Below, in pieces: positions 1-10,570 of a stretch of 64,000 bases of DNA (the stretch's first letter is position 1; each line of letters opens with the position of its first letter). The position numbers and the translations under genes are program-made. Origin of the DNA: Phycomyces nitens (lineage: Eukaryota; Mucoromycota; Mucoromycetes; Mucorales; Phycomycetaceae); contig JAHRBC010000003.1 of NCBI GenBank assembly GCA_022702545.1, positions 6,758,001 to 6,822,000 on the forward strand, read 5' to 3'. The notes beneath the pieces were generated by a model. That model worked only from the letters and a program-made list of their open reading frames with translations. It was not told the DNA's origin and ran no database searches.

Positions 1-663
1 GTCTAGTAACACTTGGCTACTCTGCAGATGCTGTTGGAGGCGTGTTTGTTTTTTGTGTGTGCTGAGGGCAATAAGATGGCCAACCGCTTGACGGAATCGC
101 TCGGATTTTCCACTCCCACTCTCACCACTACAAATATAATTGGTATTGTCGAGATTGTTGTTTGGTTTGTTGATTTGTTAATAATTTTGGTTATTTAAGC
201 ATTTTGACTATAATTATTATTATTTTGATAATGACAATAACAGTGGCATTCACAATGTGGTCGATCCATATTCTTATTATTATTGTTTATAATCCCATTA
301 TAGAAAAAAAAGGTAGTAAATGATTGTAAATTTGAACAATTACCTAAATAAGACTGACTGGTTGATACTTGTTCTTCGCATATGAAAATAAGCATGGTTG
401 ACAAGCTGGAAAAGATGAGGTTCTCGCCACTGGTTTGCTTTTGCGCACTGAGTGTCTTTGTACTCTGCTACATAGTCAGCTGAAGTGTTGGCGAGGGGTC
501 CGTCGTGCAGCTTGTAGGGGTTGAGGGCAATGAGGACTGCCCGGTTGATACTTGTGTAGAAATGGTCATTAAGATACCGTTGACGAAGAACCTCAGCAAT
601 GTCATTTGGCGAAGGGTCTGGAGAGAGTTGGACGAGATCGGTTATGTGGCTTGACTGAGTCAT
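1..663 (-). CDS. Chitin synthase with N-terminal myosin motor domain (5' part)
   Basis: Partial gene running off the left edge. Exon 1 is 663-344 and starts at an ATG. Exon 2 is 127-1 and is still open. The intron 343-128 has GT and AG ends, and the split codon gives Ser. The protein begins directly with a myosin-head pattern (LSPDPSPNDIAEVLRQRY, YTSINRAVLIALNPYK). After the intron comes the P-loop SGESGSGKSE, which binds ATP in myosins. There is no N-terminal SH3-like extension and the start is very short. This is the usual layout of fungal class V/VII chitin synthases, whose myosin-like domain targets the membrane enzyme to growing tips; the catalytic part would lie outside the window. A conventional short myosin is the alternative. 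The myosin head is well supported; the chitin-synthase fusion is inferred. Confidence 0.72.
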
Positions 664-1895
664 GGTTGAGGTCTAATGAAGAGATATTAAATTTGGAAAT
701 TTTGGCATTGTTGTGTATGCTTTATTGACATACATTATACGAACACTTGTACTCTATTACGAGTAATTATGTGCTGTTCTTGTGGCGTCGCTTATTGATA
801 TACTTGTTTAAGACCAAGAGACGGGAAGGGGAGACAGCTTGGGTTATTTTTCTGTTATTATTGTGCTACTTTTACAAGAATTAAGGGGAATAAAGAAGAA
901 GCAAAGACAAAGACATTGGATTGAAGAAGCTGGAATAAAAACGCAATCTCCTTAAAAGATACCCCTCCTCCTTTCCTCACCCTCACTGGCAAAAGGAAGA
1001 AGGTCCCCTTGCACCGCAACAAGCAGCATCTTCTCCGTGATTTTCCAACCAACCCCCCTCGTCTCGTTTCGATCTATGCTCTTGGTTTGAATGTCCGGCA
1101 GGCTGTTGCCAAACAGGAAGATCGTCTAGACCGAATGATAATACACGATGTCTGTACCTTGCCACACCCGCAAATGTGTGTTAGTGTATATATATATAAT
1201 ATATATACATATAAACGCGCGGGCGCACAGAACATATCCGCCTATTGCCCGTAAATTTTATTGACCTTTGACACTCTAGAAAATTGCCACAAATTCGGGA
1301 AAGGATAGTCGCACAGATGATCCCTTTACAAGAAAGACACTCTGTCTAACTAAGACCCTAAAGATCCCTTTTGGATGCCAAAAGAAAGCACTTTTTATAC
1401 ACTTGCGTGATGTGACTCAGCTTCTAAAAGACGCGGTGCATGCACACCTACTGCAGAAAGCCGCAGCATCCTGTCTAATTGCTTTATATACGGCTTATAG
1501 GTAAAGAACTCTCTTGACCAAGACCAACGGAACAAGTCGTCTGGTGGGCTATTCAGGGCTGCTTACAATTGGGCTCTTTTGTATATCTCACATACGCAAA
1601 GTTAAATGGAAGAATACAGCAGAATTGGATGGCTGTTGACTCAGCCCTTGATCAAGTAAGTAATGGTCCCTGACTCAAGCGAGCATGTATTGGTTTGTCT
1701 CTTTTTCGTGTGCTTAGATGGGAGTGTGATTTACCTGAAAAATGTCATTCCAGATGAATATTGTGTCTAGGTTTTTGTTTCAATGTTTTGTACGTGAATC
1801 AAACGATATGTTTATTATTACATTGCCAAGTAACAACACTTGCAAGGCACAACCCCATTATCATTGTCTCCCGCGGGCAAAAGGAGATTAGATAA

Positions 1896-1926
<31 letters not shown>

Positions 1927-4900
1927 AATATATAAATATATATATAAATATATTACAAGGGGTGCAAGTTGTTTTACAGCATATAGGTGTAAAATGGCCC
2001 TCGATTTCTGATACTTTGCTGCAAGAGTAAATGAGGGTTGGATACATATACATATAGACATACATATACATATATAGCTGTATCAATTTGTCTAGGCTGT
2101 CTTTTATGTTCTAGGTGCCCTTAAATACCATCCAAATATTCCAAGAAATAAATATATTTCAATTTGTTTTCTAAAAATCTAATGCTTGTTCTCTGATGAT
2201 CAAAGAAAAATAAGCTTTTTTTTTCTTACTTAATGTCACAAACTCAATGTATGTCTTCGAATAGGAAGGATTTGTTGCGAAAAAAAAAGAAATATGATGT
2301 GCTAGCAGCAATGAGAAAATACACACATAAATGCACTATTTTTTTAAAGAAAAAGAGTCAATATTACAGGTATAGAAAAATGGGTATCGTTACTTGGATG
2401 CTACCAGCCGCATATTTAAAAATAAATATTAGATGCAAAATAAATATCAACTATATTAGACGTGTGCTGGTTCCCATCATTGGCTTTCTTCTTTTCATCA
2501 CTTTCCAATTTCAACTTTGGACAGACTATTCGTATACTGATATTTTCAAGTAAATGGTACTTGTAAGAGATCTATGGCAGATTCAATTGAGTATTTTACG
2601 GATCAAGGCCAAGTTAACCTCGAAGCAATAGCTGACATACTTTGTTTTACTATAAGCAAAAAATAAAGCCTCCTGAGAGACCTTGAGCTGATACAAGCAA
2701 GGTAGATATACCTGGGAAAAAATGACTCTTACGATAAGTAACCGAAAAACAAGTTTGTGCCTCCTAAACTCCTCGATTCCAGACAACACTCTTCAATCCA
2801 AATATTATACACTCAATTAGCATTTTGTAATTAAAAAAAGGCAGATGAGCGCTTATATATTTGCTATTCAGTGATAGATAAATATCTAAAAGAATCGCCT
2901 AATAACATACTTTAGTGTTATGCAAGGTTAGTCCAATCTCTGTCGTGGACAAAAGAGCCTCCAGACTGGCAAAGGAAAGGGTATCAAAAGTAACTGAAGG
3001 ATAGGATGGTTTAGTTTATGAGAAAAAAGTAAATGGTATTAGTTTCATGACAAACGGTGTGGTTGTCGATATATTTATACTCTAGAGAAACGTCAACTTG
3101 ACAAGGGTTTAAATCAAAGAAGATTTCTCCTGTTGCTTTTGTGGTGCAAATCCCAACTGGATTCAACGGTGTATTTGCCCAAAGTTTAATGAATGCAAGT
3201 TTGAGAAAACCTAGAAAGATATATGGATACCTAATAACTAGTACTTTATCAAACCACTATGTTGGCTCTACAAAGGATAGATTGGATCATATATACGAAA
3301 AGATGCTTTCAAGGTATGAATGATCTCTTTACACAAAAATCAAGCTATTTCGAGGATATCAATATATTTATGCTTATATTAAATATTCTCCTGAATTCTA
3401 CTCGATTGATCAACCCTGGACTGTGGCTAAAAACAAATGGTAAAGTAGGAAGCACATATTTTTGGATAAATTTCATATAATGACAAGGTATGGATGCAAC
3501 ATATTAATATTGGGTGATTTCCAATGTCACACTTGCTATTCCCTTTGCTGATGGGACAAACACTACAATTGGAACTAAACATCGAATATTGGATCAGCCT
3601 ATAGCCAGGATTGAACGATAAAGATCTGTCTATTTATTTATCGGTATAATCAATGAGTAAATTTATAAAGTGTCAAATATCTTATTGTTGAGTTTTACTA
3701 TTTGATTTGTCACGTCATTTTATATTAACTGTTAGTTAATACCAAGGTATAATAGAACTAGAATATTAGCAGGCAATCTATGGGGTTTCTTGTACAAGCA
3801 TAGATTATCTATAGAAAAAAAAAAGACGTTTCTGGCTGAATGATTGCCTCTCAAGTTTGTTATATTTTTATGTAAGTTATCCATAAATTCTTCTTGTGAA
3901 AAGCATATTGTCTCTGGTCAAGCAGCTAATTTTTTTTAAAAAATAAAGGGCTCAACTACAATAAAATACCACAATATAAGCATGTCATTCCTTTCAAAGG
4001 TATATATTTTAATCTTGGCATCAGATCAGCCTTTAAACACTAACCGTTTTTTTAAAGAGTTGAGATCGATTTAAGAAAAAGGGCTGATTTTATATATTTT
4101 TGCTTATTTGTCAGCCAATGGAATTTAACATATGAATTTAATTAAACTATACTGGCGAAATGTTGCTGGCACATTAACGTATGTTTTTTTTTGGACAGAT
4201 GAACATATTTCTGAAAAACAATCTCATCAAGGTAATTCGTGGAATAACACCAATGCGGGTTGAAAATGGCAGTTGTATTATGCTTATCTTTTCGAAATTT
4301 CAAAGATTGGTATTTATAAGCGAGGTAATACAAAACGAAACAAAAAGAGGACATATGAATTATATGTCTTTATTTAGTTGGTCTTGAACTAGTCTAAATA
4401 CTACTTTGAAGATAGGTAAAGTGATGAAATTAGAAAAAGCGGGATAGCAATATTGCAGGATGCCCAAGTGCTGTTGATAGACACAAACTCTTCTTTTGTA
4501 AAAAGACAATCTTGAATTAAAGATAAGGAAATAAGTTTGGCAGACCAGATTCTAGGATATTGCGGGTCGGAATTTGGCAAGGAATGGAAAACTTTGCACA
4601 TCCACGTCTTTACCAAAAATGGGGTCAATGGTACAGGAAAACAAGTGCTTTGTAGATTAAAGGATTTATGGTTATAAAAGGTAATACGGCGGCTTCAGTG
4701 CCAATTGGCGCTTTTTGCGGCCTCAATTTGCGTTAACAATAAACATCAATAGCAAAAAATAAATTCTATTATTATTAGAGATGTTCCATTCAGAGACATT
4801 TATAGAACATGTTAACAGAATGGTGGCTAATATTCCTGAGAGATGGTCTTATTTCGTTTGAAGTCTCAGATACTCTCATTTTAGAGCCCAATGTCTAGAA

Positions 4901-5331
4901 GAAAATTCTTCGCAATTCTCCGGGATGGAAGGAGAGTAGGCTCCATAGCAGCGTAAAGAAGATAGAAATGACCTTCTTTCTCCAGAAAACTAGCAACATC
5001 TTTACTAGGCATTTGGATCACTAATTTCTCTTGTGTTTTGATGTCTGTTTCTGTGCCTCTCTTTGTAGATTCTCGTTTTTATGTCGATATTAAGGGAAAA
5101 AGTGAGAGATAATAGAATGATTAAGATTGCTCTTTTGATTTGTAGCAAATACTTTTGTTTGCGATCCTTTTATTGAATAGAGGAACAAATAGTCAGTTTT
5201 GCTAGCTGATCTCCCTCGAAAATTCATATCTTATTTATTATCTGTTGCTATATGACTAAGGTGGATTCAATTATGGTATGTATATAGGTGACAATGATGA
5301 TATAAGTGTGGATATATACTATTTAAAGACT
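664..5331. other. Gene-poor AT-rich region
   Basis: I see no supportable gene here. The segment nearest the chitin synthase (about 960-1180) is clearly richer in G+C than its surroundings, but its longest frame starts at a non-ATG codon and shows no domain, so it is more likely promoter or leader DNA. 1890-2080 is dominated by TA and ATAC repeats. The frame at 3141-3323 has a short stretch resembling GIY-YIG endonucleases but is truncated on both sides. The rest is low-complexity intergenic sequence. Confidence 0.5.
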
Positions 5332-6104
5332 TCAACAAAGGGAAAGCAACTTTCCAATTGCATCATCATCGTCAACTGGACTGAGACCGAGGTGCTCCTT
5401 TTCGAGCTTTTTGAGGATGATTGTTTGCGCTTGTATCTCTTGTTTTAAAAAGCTAAGCATCTCCATAATAGCTACGTATTTCAGGATTTCATCAAACTTC
5501 ATTGGCACTTGAGCAGAGCAGCATTCAACAGACCTCCGCTTCTTTGTATCTTTTGCAATTAAGTGTTCCAACAATGTGATCTTGAGTTGTATGATTCGTA
5601 TAGTGTAGACCTTGACTTTTTCCATAGTGGTAAAGGACGCTCTTTTGTATCTCAAAATAATATCCTTGATCCAGTCTGTGCCACTCTTCAGGTTCTTCAA
5701 TGAATCGTCCAACTTGTGTTCAACATCCTCGGTGGTATTGTATCCAGATGACTCCATCACCAGTATAGGTATATCATGACATGGCAAGGATCCGATTTCA
5801 TCCAATAAATGAGTTTTTATGTTAGACTTCTTGTATTTTACATCGATTAACCAAATGTTGTTTGTATTGGGGAGCTTCTTTTCACACCACACAAAGGAAA
5901 CATTGCTTGACCATACTGAAAATATTTTTAACAAGGGGATGAATACTTTAGCAAGCGCAGATCGTTCGTCGTTGACGTTCAAAGGTTTGCACCTTCTTAA
6001 GAGCAATGAGAATTCACGCATGCAGGAATTAAAAAAATCCATAAAGGCGTCATCTTCAAAATAAGTGTTTAGCTTTATTCCTGTGGCTAGTTGATTAATA
6101 TTGT
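5332..6104 (-). pseudogene. C-terminal part of an interrupted hypothetical gene
   Basis: A 236-residue frame runs from an ATG at 6042 to a stop at 5332, and the same frame stays open upstream to the edge of the LTR-like repeat at 6105. It contains NERSALAKVF-like text (NVNDERSALAKVF), WLIDVKYKK and VMESSGYNTTEDVEHKLDDSL, followed by a helical, Lys-rich region and an acidic tail. The style recalls multicopy Mucorales hypothetical proteins, but this is recollection, not a search result. A D-x-K element near a beta-like segment could hint at a nuclease fold; that is speculation. Its partner half appears to lie at 6344-7069 on the same strand. The break between them is the repeat, so I call it a pseudogene fragment. 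An intact short gene starting at 6042 is the alternative. Confidence 0.45.
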
Positions 6105-6324
6105 GGTAATTAAGGGTTTGGGAACTTACAGATACCGTGAGAGTGTTATTTATTGAAGAAAGAATATTGTGTAATGGTCGGTTATCACTGTAGTAGTGTG
6201 AAGTGTACGTGTGCCTGGTGTGTAACTGTTCCCGAGATGTTAACTTGCCAGGGTCATTAGCAAATAGTAACCAGATATCGGTTGTGGAGTTTGCATTTTA
6301 CTCAACTGTGGTGTGTATACCACA
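6105..6324 (-). repeat. LTR-like dispersed repeat, copy 3
   Basis: On the minus strand this begins TGTGGTATACACACC and runs through motifs shared with three other places in the window (13687-13948, 15918-16165, 48798-48997): an ATCTCTGGTTAC-type motif, CTCTCAC, and a final TTAATTACC. The copies are diverged, with many substitutions and small indels. The TG start and length suit a solo LTR or small non-autonomous element. I did not find clear target-site duplications. Confidence 0.6.
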
Positions 6325-6343
6325 AATACACCCAATCAGTTGG

Positions 6344-7069
6344 TCAAAGACCCCCAGTTTCTTCAATGAGCTGTGCTGGTGGAAGTTTTGGGCATGTGTT
6401 CTTGTGTTGTGTTTCCCAACAGATGTTAACTATGCTGTCTAGTGTAGCTCGGTCTTCAGGGGTGATAACAGGGTGATTAGGTGAGATACCATACTTGGAG
6501 GGGGTCCGAAATCTGTACTGCTTGTTTCTTCTAGTGATGTTAACTATCGAATTGAATGGATCATCAACTGCTGACACTCAATGTCTTTTGTAATATGGCG
6601 CATCTTCTTCGTCACTGCTTTGTTGATCAGTGTCGGTTTCTTGGCTGCTAAGCAGTGTCTCTTGATAATTAAGTGTATCTTGTACAGATACCAGTAGGCC
6701 ATTCACCACCCCTTCTTTCCTGTTTATTCTTAATAATCGTTTTTGTCTCTCGACTACTTCTCGAGCTTGGTAGACTTCTTGGAACGACCTTTTGATTGTA
6801 GGGCTATTCAAATAGTCGGCAACTTGCGCTCCGTAAGCGGCCAGCAACATATCTCTCTTGGATGTAGGGTTGATATGCTTTTTTATACTATCAAGAGCTT
6901 TAGTAATGCCTTGGAAAATACCAGAGAAGTGTTTATCGAATATAATTACGTTATCAAAATAATCAGCCACGAGAATTTTTGTATCAGACCAGTCTTCAAC
7001 TTGGCAAACCAACACTCCTTCTTCCAAATCCAGTGCATCACGAATATCTGAAGGAAGAATACTGCCAGT
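6344..7069 (-). pseudogene. N-terminal part of the interrupted hypothetical gene
   Basis: The minus strand is open from a stop at 7072-7070 to a stop at 6578 (about 163 residues), then continues in another frame from 6577 to 6344. The first ATG-like starts are absent; the frame only offers TTG or GTG codons. The residues include DIRDALDLEEGVLVCQVEDW, a region rich in Lys/Arg, and an acidic Gln/Ser/Asp tail. Position, strand and coding character suggest it belonged with the 5332-6104 fragment before the repeat inserted. The frame change at 6577 and the lack of a start support loss of function. I do not recognise a domain. Confidence 0.4.
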
Positions 7070-7624
7070 TTACTCTTATGCGGGATAACATTATCTTTTT
7101 GCAGAATATATTTCGTGGTGCCTGTATATATGCTTTGGACGCCAAATTAAGTTTCAGCTTGTCCTTGAAAAAAAAATTGTTTGGGGGACTATGGTTGCAG
7201 CATACTTCTTCAAGTTTGAGCCAAGATTGCCCTCAAGCCCGTCAAAGAACAAGCTATCTTTTGCTATGTACTTTATATTGGGCTGTTTGATTGTTTAGTT
7301 TAAATTACTTTGACTTGGCTATAAGTTTTACCTCATCAGCTCTAGCTTTCAATCGTTTCGAATGTCGCAACTAAATGAATCGAATTATCGCTTGAGATGA
7401 GACTAGATACACAACGTTATAGTTATGTCCTTGTTACCTGTTCACTATCAACTTTAAAACGTTGTGTAATAAATAATTATTAATTACTCTAAAATGCAAC
7501 AATGACGTGTGTTAAGTACCTCAATGTTGTTGTCAATTATTTCGTTTTCAATTTGAGCGAGCAATAGTTGTCTTTTTGAATGAGTATATGTCTGGATCTG
7601 TATTTTTGTTTAAGCAATGAACAT

Positions 7625-8019
7625 TGTTCGAGGGACGAAGTCCTGAGAATGAGGTGGTACCCGCCCACTCTTCCCCTTAAGCACGCCATCGAATTGAATG
7701 ACGCGACTAGGAAGAAATAGAGAAGAGTAGGGTAGAAGAAACTTAAAGAATATATGAGCTACGCCCGCTCTCTGAGGGTTCTCTGATTACCTTCCAACTA
7801 CGGGCAGAAAGATATATCTGGTTCTACTGCAAAAGCCTAATTATATGATTTTATATAAGAGGTCTACTGGTTTAGCTTAGTCGTAGACTTTGCTACTTAT
7901 ACGTTTCTACTGGTTTGACTCAGTCGTAGACTTCGCAACATATGATTCTACCGGTTTGTCTCAGTCGCAGACTTCACTCATTACTTAATTACTGGTTTGG
8001 TTCAATCGTTGACTTCACA
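7625..8019 (+). repeat. TG...CA element with four 42-bp hairpin repeats
   Basis: A 395-bp block begins TGTTCGAGGGACGAAG and ends GACTTCACA, so it has LTR-style ends. Its first 170 bases are distinctly richer in G+C than the flanks. From 7864 on it carries four degenerate units about 42 bp apart, each with a CTACTGGTTT...AGTCGTAGACTT pattern. Within the first two or three units TCTAC and GTAGA are complementary, so each can form a small hairpin. No matching target-site duplication is visible. A solo LTR is the simplest reading; a non-LTR structured repeat is possible. Confidence 0.4.
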
Positions 8020-8072
8020 GGCAACTGGGTTTTTTTTACATAAAATGGCTCAAATAATAGAACTCCGATTAT

Positions 8073-8177
8073 AAGTCATGTGATTTAGGAATGATTGATT
8101 TTAAGAGAGGTTAAGTGGATTTTTTTGAAAAGATATATAAAAAAGAATTGAATCCGCGATTGTAAATCACATGACTT
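8073..8177. repeat. 15-bp inverted repeat
   Basis: AAGTCATGTGATTTA at 8073-8087 is the exact reverse complement of 8163-8177. The arms are 75 bp apart and each contains an E-box-like CATGTG/CACATG core. It lies about 700 bp upstream of the RhoGEF gene. It could be a pair of binding sites or the ends of a small decayed element. Confidence 0.4.
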
Positions 8178-8881
8178 CTAATTTCCTCATCAAGTTTTAA
8201 ATAGAGAAGAGAAGATAGAATAATATTTTGATTAAGAAATGAAAATATACCTGGATAACAATTGTGTTCTTTTGCCATTGTAGGTAGGTGGACAAGAAAC
8301 AGGTAGATAAATACTTTAAAAAAATGGTTTCCTATAGTTTTGGCTTAAAATATCATTATCTTTGACTAGTATCCCCACCAGTTCAAAACTTGGGCAAAAC
8401 TTTTGATTGTTAAATGTTAAATAAAACATGGGATCAAGTATAGGAACAAAAAGGGTGCTTTTATTCAAAGGCGTCGATGCCAAGTTAGAATTACTGTGAT
8501 ACTGTGCCTCTAGGTACAACAAGTTACTATTGAATACAATATCTCTATACTCTAACATCTGTTACATCTAGAAACCAAATTAAGCTCTTTAGAGAATGGC
8601 AATTCTTTAATTCATTTCTAATCATCTTGTACACCTAAAGTCTGCACTAAATAATCTTTAAGCTCAAGTTCAACCAGCATCCAATAGATATCTGTATAGT
8701 TCTTATACTTTCTATAAACCTATATAAAAAAATAAACTACTTTATTTGGAAACCATTAAAAATCCAAAGTCTTTATTTTTGGCCAATTTCAAATTCTCGT
8801 CTCTTCTTTTTCATCCATCAATTCATTCAGATATCCAACATACACACATCATTTACCTTACAAAACCAAGATTTTCTTTCA

Positions 8882-10570
8882 ATGTCCAACAGTCCAAGTG
8901 CTACAAGCAGCGGATCGTCAGAATCTTCCTCTAGCTTTGTTCCCAATTTCTCATTCATGACCGATGCGTCCTATCAACAGTTGGTAGATGACTTGAGTAT
9001 TATCGACGATCTCGATGCTGTCTATGGAAATTATATAGACAACGAGGCATTTGGTAATAATACTTGCACCATCGATTTTCCAATATCTTATACTGTGAAA
9101 ATAGATAAACAAGTGGCTGATGTAGCAAGAAATGTGTCTTTCAAGCATCAAAGCCTTGTATCTTTTTTCCGAGATGAATCACGCTATGCAAAAGAGCTCT
9201 CTCAATTTCAAGATTACTATGCTACACAGATCCAGAAATGGACAGAAATTCCAGCCAACAAAGCAAGTTTAGCGAAACGCAAGGTACCTGAGTACAAAGA
9301 TCAACTTCGAACGTTCCTTGATGGTATGAGTACGATACACGCTGCACACACAGAATCCATAGCTAATATGGAAGCAAGGTAAATAAGATTGGCCCTTTTG
9401 GAGATAATCTCTTAATATTCTAAAATTTCCTCATTCGCAGGCTAGAGATGTGGGGACCAACCCAGCTCGTATCAGATATCTTCAGCAGCCTTGTACGTTG
9501 ATTAGTTTATCTTGTAAGACAATGTCCTAATCATTATCATTTATATTAGTATCTTCGCATATTGGCATACAAGACCTTCTTTGACAATTATTCACAGATT
9601 ATCGTAATGATTGATACCTTGTACAAGGCATCCTCTTTCAACAAATATATGCATGTAAGTATTGGCGCATATTTATGTTATGTCTTGGTATAGCAAAGAT
9701 TTATTGTTATTATTTATACAGGCATGTGCATCCGAAGCTAATCAGTCGATTCACCCGTTACTATACTATGTTCGACTACCAACAACCCGTTGCACATATT
9801 CAAGGATCATCACTCAGCTACTGGACTATACCGAACCTTCCCACCCAGACTACCTGGGCCTAGTTGATATCCGGCACAATCTTATATTACTCGAAAAACA
9901 ACTTCACGAAAAGTAAGTAGAGAAATTATATCGGGATGTCCCGAATATTAAACAAAATGGTTCTAATAATAACAATAATAATAAAAAAAGGATCAACGAT
10001 TGTCAATCACATCTTATGGTACTCGAATGCTCAAGAATCATCGAAAACTGCTCTATTCCTGTTACAATCGATCGTCGCCTGATTCTTCGAGCGACACTTA
10101 TCAAAGTTAATTTGGAAAATCCACTTTTAGTTAATGATACACGTACATATGTACTCTACAACGATTCCCTTATCTTTTGCAAAAAAGTCAAAAATCTACG
10201 AAAAGAGCGCCTACAATGTAAAGGCTCCTTGGATCTAGTCGGCGCAACTCTCCGGCCGATTCCAAAATCCCTCGTGGCTCAAATGACGGAAGCACGTAAG
10301 CCGGTCTTGCCTGCATTCTTTTCAAAGAAGATGGAGGAGCCCCAGAGCCCACAAATCCCTGTTTATGGATTTGAGTTGGTCGTAAATGAAAAGACTTCTG
10401 ACGGACCAACCAGCCAAAATTTTTCTTTTGCCGTTGATTCTCTGCCTGGAGTAAAGGGGGGTGGAATTGTCTATCGACGAAGGCACGTGGTGAGAACAAA
10501 CACACTTGCCGAACAGACACTTTGGATAGACAAATTGGTCAAGATTCTTCAGTCTGTAAATTCCAGCTGA
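8882..10570 (+). CDS. RhoGEF with DH and PH domains
   Basis: Exons: 8882-9378, 9441-9492, 9550-9654, 9722-9912, 9991-10570; all introns are GT-AG and in frame, giving 474 residues. A Ser-rich N-terminus is followed by a Dbl-homology domain (about residues 78-280). It has the conserved first helix (SLVSFFRDESRYAKELSQF) and the CR3-like helix with LPTTRCTYSRIITQLLDYTEPSH. A PH domain follows (about 300-470), ending in a long helix EQTLWIDKLVKILQ. DH domains load GTP onto Rho/Cdc42-family GTPases and the PH domain helps membrane binding, so a role in polarity and actin control is expected. The start ATG opens the longest in-frame exon and has an A-rich leader. The protein is shorter than Rom2- or Cdc24-type GEFs and shows no CNH, CH or PB1 domain. 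The substrate GTPase cannot be told from the sequence. Confidence 0.85.

Larger units (their letters stand above)
7070..8881. other. Intergenic region upstream of RhoGEF
   Basis: No gene is visible. It contains the TG...CA repeat element at 7625-8019, a perfect 15-bp inverted repeat (8073-8087 and 8163-8177), and a TATA-rich stretch near 8720-8735 about 150 bases before the RhoGEF start. Confidence 0.5.

Noticed and set aside
1009..1254. 81-codon plus-strand frame in a G+C-richer patch
   Set aside because: It starts at TTG, ends in TA-rep coding, has no domain, and lies where the chitin synthase promoter is expected.
7864..8019. CRISPR-like regular repeats
   Set aside because: The units are degenerate and the organism is a eukaryote; there are no distinct spacers.
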